A stretch of DNA of 11,309 nucleotides, taken from JAVBKA01 sp031546715. Its GTDB lineage: Bacteria; Bacillota; Clostridia; Oscillospirales; UBA929. Positions 8,245 through 11,309 of this stretch are shown piece by piece. Positions within the stretch are counted from its first letter, which is position 1. Every line of letters begins with the position of its first letter. Made by a program: the position numbers and the translations under genes. Where the stretch lies: NCBI GenBank assembly GCA_031546715.1, contig JAVBKA010000209.1:1-11309 (forward strand), given 5' to 3'. The notes beneath the pieces are model-generated. The model saw nothing but the letters and a program-made list of their open reading frames with translations, had not been told where the DNA came from and did not search any database.

Positions 8245-8273
8245 ATAATATCAAATACAGAATAAAAAATCAA
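8245..8273 (-). promoter_or_regulatory. Predicted sigma-A promoter of apbE
   Basis: On the minus strand TTGATT (8273-8268) and TATTAT (8250-8245) are spaced exactly 17 bp. The start would fall near 8238, giving a leader of about 33 nt before the ATG at 8205. Both boxes deviate from consensus, so strength is uncertain. Confidence 0.45.
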
Positions 8274-8284
8274 GAAAAATATAG

Positions 8285-8313
8285 AAAAAAGTAAAGAAAA
8301 TCTTTACTTTTTT
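8285..8313. repeat. Perfect 13-bp palindrome in the apbE/LysM divergent promoter region
   Basis: Left arm 8285-8297 (AAAAAAGTAAAGA), 3-nt spacer AAA, and right arm 8301-8313 as its exact reverse complement. The right arm contains the -35 box of the plus-strand promoter (8303-8308). The left arm lies 12 bp upstream of the minus-strand -35 box. Its position suits an operator or an AT-rich upstream element. It is not an obvious terminator, because no gene ends here on either strand. Confidence 0.6.
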
Positions 8314-8331
8314 GTAAAAATGATGTATAAT
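8303..8331 (+). promoter_or_regulatory. Predicted sigma-A promoter of the LysM repeat gene
   Basis: TTTACT (8303-8308), 17-bp spacer, and a consensus TATAAT (8326-8331). The stretch upstream of the -35 box is rich in A-tracts, resembling an UP element. The start point should lie at about 8337-8339. With AGGAGG at 8365-8370 this suggests strong expression. Confidence 0.75.
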
Positions 8332-8338
8332 AACTTTC

Positions 8339-8354
8339 GGAGTTGATTAGCTCC
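8339..8354 (+). promoter_or_regulatory. 5'-end hairpin in the LysM gene leader
   Basis: GGAGTT (8339-8344), loop GATT, AGCTCC (8349-8354): a 6-bp RNA stem with one G-U pair. It begins within 1-2 nt of the predicted transcription start and is followed by an unstructured A-run and the ribosome binding site. Stem-loops at the extreme 5' end are known to stabilise some bacterial mRNAs (ompA, aprE leaders); that role here is an inference. Confidence 0.45.
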
Positions 8355-8378
8355 AAAAAATGATAGGAGGTATTTCAC

Positions 8379-10697
8379 TTGAAGAGACTTCTCCCATGCG
8401 CACTAGCCATCGCAATGCTGATTTCCGTTGCACTAGTACCTAGTTCTTTAGCTGCAACAACCGACACAACCACTAAAGCTTCCGAACCTTGGGACGGAAC
8501 AGCAAGCCCTTCTCCATCTGCTTCCGCCAAACCGGTCGCTACTCCTAAGCCTGTTGCTTCGGTCGCACCTACAACGGCAGCTTCCGTAGCTCCTACATCC
8601 TCAGTTGCACCGTCAGTCGCACCAGCCGTAACTCTTCCAGGCACAGAGTCATACAACGCAGCAGGTCAATTAGTTTATACAGTTGCTAAAAATGACTGGC
8701 TTTCAAAAATCGCTATTAAGTACGGCGTTACTTACCAAGAAATTGCAAAAGCAAACAAAATCAAAAACGTCAACGTAATTATCGTCGGACAACAGCTTAT
8801 CATCCCAGGACATGTTATTGACGTAACAACACCTGTCGTCTCACCAACACCAGCAGTATCACCTGACGTAACAACAAAAGCTTCACCAAGAGAAACCAAG
8901 GATGCAACTGCTTTAGTTGCACAAATGGCAACAAACACATCATGGATTTGCTCAATTACTGCTGATGTTACAGTTCCAACAGGAACAGTCATTAACGTAA
9001 ACGGAAACACATGGAACAAAGACGATAAGACCAAAGCTATAGACCGCAAGCTTGCTTTGTATGCACAAGACGATGCTCACAAGGTTACTGCTGAATACAA
9101 GCTCACAGCAGACAGAATGAATGTCAACTCACCAAACTTTAGAATCGTAAACGGCACATTCGTCGGCGATATCTATGTCAATGAGTTTAACTTCAAGCTA
9201 GAAGCTAATGCAAAGGTTATCGGAAATGTGTACTTTGTTGAAAAATCCCAGATGGATTCTGCTATTAACGTCACATCAGCAAACGTTACAGGCACAATCG
9301 GAATTTCACCAGAAGTTGACGCTACAACAGCCGCTTCAGCAAGAGAGAGTAAAGATGCAGCAGTTCTCTTAGCTAATATGGCTACTAACACATCATGGAT
9401 TTACTCAATCACAAATGACGTAGTAGTCCCAACAGGCACAGTAATCGAAGTCAATGGCGTCACACGCTACAGAGACATTGCAACATCTACTACTATTGAC
9501 CGCAAACTTGCCCTTTATTCACAAACTTCTGCCCGTGTAGTAACCAAAAACTACAAGCTTACAGCAGACAGAATGAACGTAAACTCACCAAACTTTAGAA
9601 TCGTTAACGGCGAATTCATTGGCGATATCTATGTCAACGAGTTTAACTTCAAGCTAGAAGCTAATGCAAAAGTCACAGGTAACGTATATTTTGCTAAAAA
9701 AGGTCAAATGGATTCAGCTATTAATGTTACATCTGCAAACGTCTCTGGTACTATCGGAATGTCACCAGAAGTTGACGCAATGTCAGGTGCTTCACCAAGA
9801 GAGAGCAAAGACTCAGCAGTTCTCTTAGCTAATATGGCTACAAACACATCTTGGATTTACTCAATCACTAACGATGTAGTTGTCCCAACAGGAACAGTTA
9901 TCGAAGTCAATGGGATCACACGTAAAGGCGACATTGCTACATCTACAACAATTGACCGCAAACTTGCTCTTTATTCACAAAATTCTTCCCGTTTAGTAAC
10001 TAAAAACTACAAACTTACAGCAGACAGAATGAACGTTAACTCACCAAACTTTAGAATCGTAAACGGCGAATTCATCGGCGATATCTATGTCAACGAGAAT
10101 AACTTCACTCTTGATAACTTTGCTAAAGTTACAGGTAACGTCTACTTCACAAAGAAATCTCAGATGGATTCTGCTGTCAACGTCACATCAGCAAACGTTT
10201 CTGGTAAAATCGCACTATCACCAGAAGTTGATGCTACAACAGCCGCTTCAGCCAGAGAAGACAAATCCCCTGAAACTCTTCTAGCTAACATGGCTACAAA
10301 CACTTCTTGGATTTACTCTATTACAAATAACGTAGTTGTACCAGCAGGAACAAATATCGTTGTAAACGGCATCACACATGCTAAAGACAATGCAGCAACT
10401 ACAACAACTGACCGCAAGCTCGCTCTTTATTCACAAGGTGCAGGTCGTGTTACTACTAAAATGTACACACTTACAGCAGACAAAATGATCGTCAACTCAC
10501 CTAACTTCCGCGTTGTAAACGGAAAATTTGTAGGCGACATTTATGTCACAGTTGAAGGCTTCAAGCTTGACGGTAGCACAGTAACTGGCAACGTTTACTT
10601 CGCAACACAGGCACTTTTAGACGCAGCTAATGCTTCTGGCAACGTAATTGCCGCAAAAGTAACTGGCGGTACAATCTCCGTAAAAGCATTATCATAA
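8379..10697 (+). CDS. Secreted LysM protein with four tandem ~150-residue beta-helix-like repeats
   Basis: 772 residues from a TTG start at 8379, chosen because AGGAGG (8365-8370) sits 8 nt upstream and the product begins with a proper signal peptide: MKR, hydrophobic core, and a likely cleavage after SLAA near residue 26. A Pro/Ala/Ser/Thr-rich linker (about 27-90) follows. A LysM domain (about 98-144; VYTVAKNDWLSKIAIKYGV, ending QQLIIPG) should bind peptidoglycan or another GlcNAc polymer. After it come four repeats starting at residues 161, 310, 462 and 614. Each contains MATNTSWI, a VVVPTGT strand, DRKLALYSQ, KLTADRMNVNSPNFRIVNG, GDIYV and TGNVYF. The regular short beta-strand/glycine turns suggest a beta-solenoid, perhaps bactofilin-like, but no family is assigned. 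It is very poor in Cys and rich in Thr, Ser, Asn and Val. It probably acts outside the cell on the wall. The gene is monocistronic, ending at a strong terminator; divergent from apbE. Confidence 0.9.
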   Translation: MKRLLPCALAIAMLISVALVPSSLAATTDTTTKASEPWDGTASPSPSASAKPVATPKPVASVAPTTAASVAPTSSVAPSVAPAVTLPGTESYNAAGQLVYTVAKNDWLSKIAIKYGVTYQEIAKANKIKNVNVIIVGQQLIIPGHVIDVTTPVVSPTPAVSPDVTTKASPRETKDATALVAQMATNTSWICSITADVTVPTGTVINVNGNTWNKDDKTKAIDRKLALYAQDDAHKVTAEYKLTADRMNVNSPNFRIVNGTFVGDIYVNEFNFKLEANAKVIGNVYFVEKSQMDSAINVTSANVTGTIGISPEVDATTAASARESKDAAVLLANMATNTSWIYSITNDVVVPTGTVIEVNGVTRYRDIATSTTIDRKLALYSQTSARVVTKNYKLTADRMNVNSPNFRIVNGEFIGDIYVNEFNFKLEANAKVTGNVYFAKKGQMDSAINVTSANVSGTIGMSPEVDAMSGASPRESKDSAVLLANMATNTSWIYSITNDVVVPTGTVIEVNGITRKGDIATSTTIDRKLALYSQNSSRLVTKNYKLTADRMNVNSPNFRIVNGEFIGDIYVNENNFTLDNFAKVTGNVYFTKKSQMDSAVNVTSANVSGKIALSPEVDATTAASAREDKSPETLLANMATNTSWIYSITNNVVVPAGTNIVVNGITHAKDNAATTTTDRKLALYSQGAGRVTTKMYTLTADKMIVNSPNFRVVNGKFVGDIYVTVEGFKLDGSTVTGNVYFATQALLDAANASGNVIAAKVTGGTISVKALS
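8859..9305 (+). repeat. Tandem coding repeat 1 of the LysM protein
   Basis: Residues 161-309, starting SPDVTTKASPRETKD. This is the most divergent copy in its first half: SWICSI replaces SWIYSI, and the central DRKLALYAQ loop is three residues shorter than in repeats 2 and 3. From about 9172 to 9212 it is almost base-identical to repeat 2. Confidence 0.88.
9306..9761 (+). repeat. Tandem coding repeat 2 of the LysM protein
   Basis: Residues 310-461, starting SPEVDATTAASARESKD. Its first 40 bases nearly match repeat 4, its next 100 or so are closest to repeat 3, and its EFNFKLEANAKV segment is closest to repeat 1. Confidence 0.9.
9762..10217 (+). repeat. Tandem coding repeat 3 of the LysM protein
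   Basis: Residues 462-613, the same length (152) as repeat 2. It alone carries DAMSGASPRES at its start, where repeats 2 and 4 read DATTAASAR. It also has ENNFTLDNFAKV instead of EFNFKLEANAKV. Confidence 0.9.
10218..10694 (+). repeat. Tandem coding repeat 4 of the LysM protein (C-terminal)
   Basis: Residues 614-772. It diverges in the second half (TADKMIVNSPNFRVVNGKF, VEGFKLDGSTVTGNVYF) and ends with a unique tail including ALLDAANASG and VTGGTISVKALS, consistent with a capping repeat. Confidence 0.88.
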
Positions 10698-10713
10698 CCA
10701 CTTAACTTTAGAG

Positions 10714-10749
10714 AACAGCAGGCGGATTTTTTGTCCGCCTGCTGTTTTT
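10714..10749 (+). terminator. Intrinsic terminator of the LysM repeat gene
   Basis: A perfect 13-bp GC-rich stem (arms 10714-10726 and 10734-10746, loop TTTTTTG) followed by TTTTTG and further Ts. It lies 17 bp after the LysM stop. Read on the minus strand, the hairpin is followed by CTCTAAAG and not a T-run, so it would be a poor terminator for the convergent small gene at 10780. Confidence 0.93.
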
Positions 10750-10779
10750 GTTGTTAGCTGATAAACCAAACGAACTGCT

Positions 10780-11112
10780 TTACCAAGGACGTGTTGAGAC
10801 ACAGCCTATACGATTTAGCGGGAATACTTGTTGATGCCCAAAACCGCCGTCACAACAGCAGCGGTCGTCGTCGTCTCGTCTGCCGCCGCATGAGCGTCTG
10901 GGGCGTCTGTCGTCAAATCGATTGTCTGAGGACGGAGAAATTATAGTGCAGGTTTCGTTGTTTACATCGGATAACACTCCGGTAAATCCATCTCCGGCAC
11001 GACCGCCACAGGTAGGAAAAATCGTCACCACACGTCCTCGATTTCTCCTAAGAGTATCTCGAAGATCGTCCTCATCATCTCTGTCGCGATCTCTTGAATT
11101 GTTGCAATACAT
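10780..11112 (-). CDS. Small Cys- and Arg/Asp-rich protein with an Sm-like core, function unknown
   Basis: 110 residues. I do not recognise a named gene. The N-terminus is highly charged (RDRDRDDEDDLRD, residues 8-20). Residues 25-60 (RGRVVTIFPTCGGRAG then DGFTGVLSDV) resemble the strands of an Sm/LSM-like barrel. A low-complexity insert (64-88) mixes Arg/Asp runs with a CCC triplet, and FPLNRIGCV (97-105) could be the last strand. There are eight cysteines (3, 35, 55, 75, 85, 86, 87, 104). No signal peptide or membrane segment is visible. Similar small GG-GFTGVL proteins occur in clostridia, some probably spore-associated; that is recall and inference, not proof. The start is supported by GGAG on the minus strand (11125-11122), 9 nt before the ATG. 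A TATAAT lies further upstream (11140-11135) but without a convincing -35 box. Confidence 0.72.
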   Translation of the reverse strand: MYCNNSRDRDRDDEDDLRDTLRRNRGRVVTIFPTCGGRAGDGFTGVLSDVNNETCTIISPSSDNRFDDRRPRRSCGGRRDDDDRCCCDGGFGHQQVFPLNRIGCVSTRPW

Positions 11113-11169
11113 TATTCACCACTCCAATTTTAATATTATACTAATCACTGAATAGTATCACTCCGCATA

Positions 11170-11199
11170 ATTGCCCAATTTGCTAACAATTGCGGCAAT
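11170..11199. repeat. Imperfect inverted repeat between divergent genes
   Basis: Left arm ATTGCCCAATT (11170-11180), loop 11181-11187, and right arm AATTGCGGCAAT (11188-11199): eleven base pairs with one bulged C. It lies between the small minus-strand gene and the gene entering at 11272, so it could be an operator. No T-run follows on the plus strand, which argues against a terminator. Confidence 0.4.
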
Positions 11200-11204
11200 C
11201 TTTG

Positions 11205-11233
11205 AACGCAGATGCTTACTTCATCATATGCTA
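11205..11233 (+). promoter_or_regulatory. Sigma-K-like promoter candidate
   Basis: CATATGCTA (11225-11233) fits the B. subtilis sigma-K -10 pattern CATAnnnTA, and an AC at 11206-11207 stands at the right distance for its -35. The start point would be about 11240, upstream of the AAAGGAG at 11257. An alternative vegetative -10, TATAAC (11237-11242), has no good -35 box. Short motifs like this arise by chance. Confidence 0.3.
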
Positions 11234-11271
11234 TAGTATAACAAGTGTGAAAATCGAAAGGAGCGAGTAAT

Positions 11272-11309
11272 TTGCTTTTTATTAGCGATTATCAAAACCT
11301 TTCTTCTAT
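11272..11309 (+). CDS. Start of an unidentified gene (3' truncated by window end)
   Basis: AAAGGAG (11257-11263) is followed 8 nt later by a TTG start, and the frame stays open to the end of the window: (M)LFISDYQNLSS. The ribosome binding site is as good as those of pfkA and the LysM gene, and TTG starts are used elsewhere here, so a real gene start is likely. Twelve residues are too few to name a family. Confidence 0.55.
   Translation, partial: MLFISDYQNLSS

Noticed and set aside
8285..8313. Palindrome as an intrinsic terminator
   Set aside because: No gene ends nearby on either strand, the stem is almost all A/T, and it overlaps a well-spaced promoter.
8375..8656. 93-codon minus-strand frame rich in Gly/Ala/Val/Thr opposite the LysM gene start
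   Set aside because: Its composition simply mirrors the low-complexity Pro/Ala/Ser linker on the plus strand, and it would run across the LysM leader.
8859..10694. Tandem repeats as a CRISPR array or mobile element
   Set aside because: The repeat unit is about 450 bp, fully coding and in frame, with mostly silent differences between copies; there are no spacers or terminal inverted repeats.

Overview
The window reads as a chromosomal segment of a low-to-moderate GC, spore-forming-type Bacillota, most likely a clostridium. The reasons are the order rapZ-glmR(yvcK)-whiA-dnaE-pfkA, strong AGGAGG-type ribosome binding sites, use of TTG starts, and the gene families present. I cannot name the species from sequence alone.

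Positions 1-6723 are a plus-strand housekeeping block. It opens with the 3' end of rapZ, then glmR/yvcK, whiA (17-nt overlap with glmR), dnaE (4-nt ATGA overlap with whiA) and, after a 103-bp gap carrying its own promoter, ATP-type pfkA. These genes join cell-envelope amino-sugar control (RapZ, GlmR), a WhiA DNA-binding regulator, the replicative polymerase alpha subunit and glycolysis. A perfect 20-bp stem at 6740-6783 ends the block and serves both strands.

Positions 6805-10697 are an accessory, surface-directed pair transcribed divergently from a 173-bp AT-rich intergenic region. To the left on the minus strand is a lipoprotein ApbE-type FAD:protein FMN transferase with an unassigned C-terminal extension of about 100 residues. 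To the right on the plus strand is a secreted 772-residue protein with a signal peptide, a low-complexity linker, one LysM domain and four tandem repeats of about 150 residues with beta-helix-like periodicity. The intergenic region holds back-to-back sigma-A-type promoters, a perfect 13-bp palindrome overlapping the LysM-gene -35 box, and a small hairpin lying almost exactly at the predicted 5' end of the LysM mRNA. This pair is the most unusual part of the window. One LysM repeat also contains a DAMSGAS sequence resembling the flavinylation site of NqrC/RnfG, which is intriguing beside an ApbE gene but unproven.

Positions 10780-11309 hold a minus-strand gene for a small Cys- and Arg/Asp-rich protein with an Sm-like core. 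A divergent intergenic region follows, with an inverted repeat and a sigma-K-like promoter candidate, and then the first 12 or so codons of a plus-strand gene that runs off the end. No tRNA, rRNA, CRISPR array, insertion sequence or known riboswitch was seen. No gene-free stretch exceeds 300 bases.
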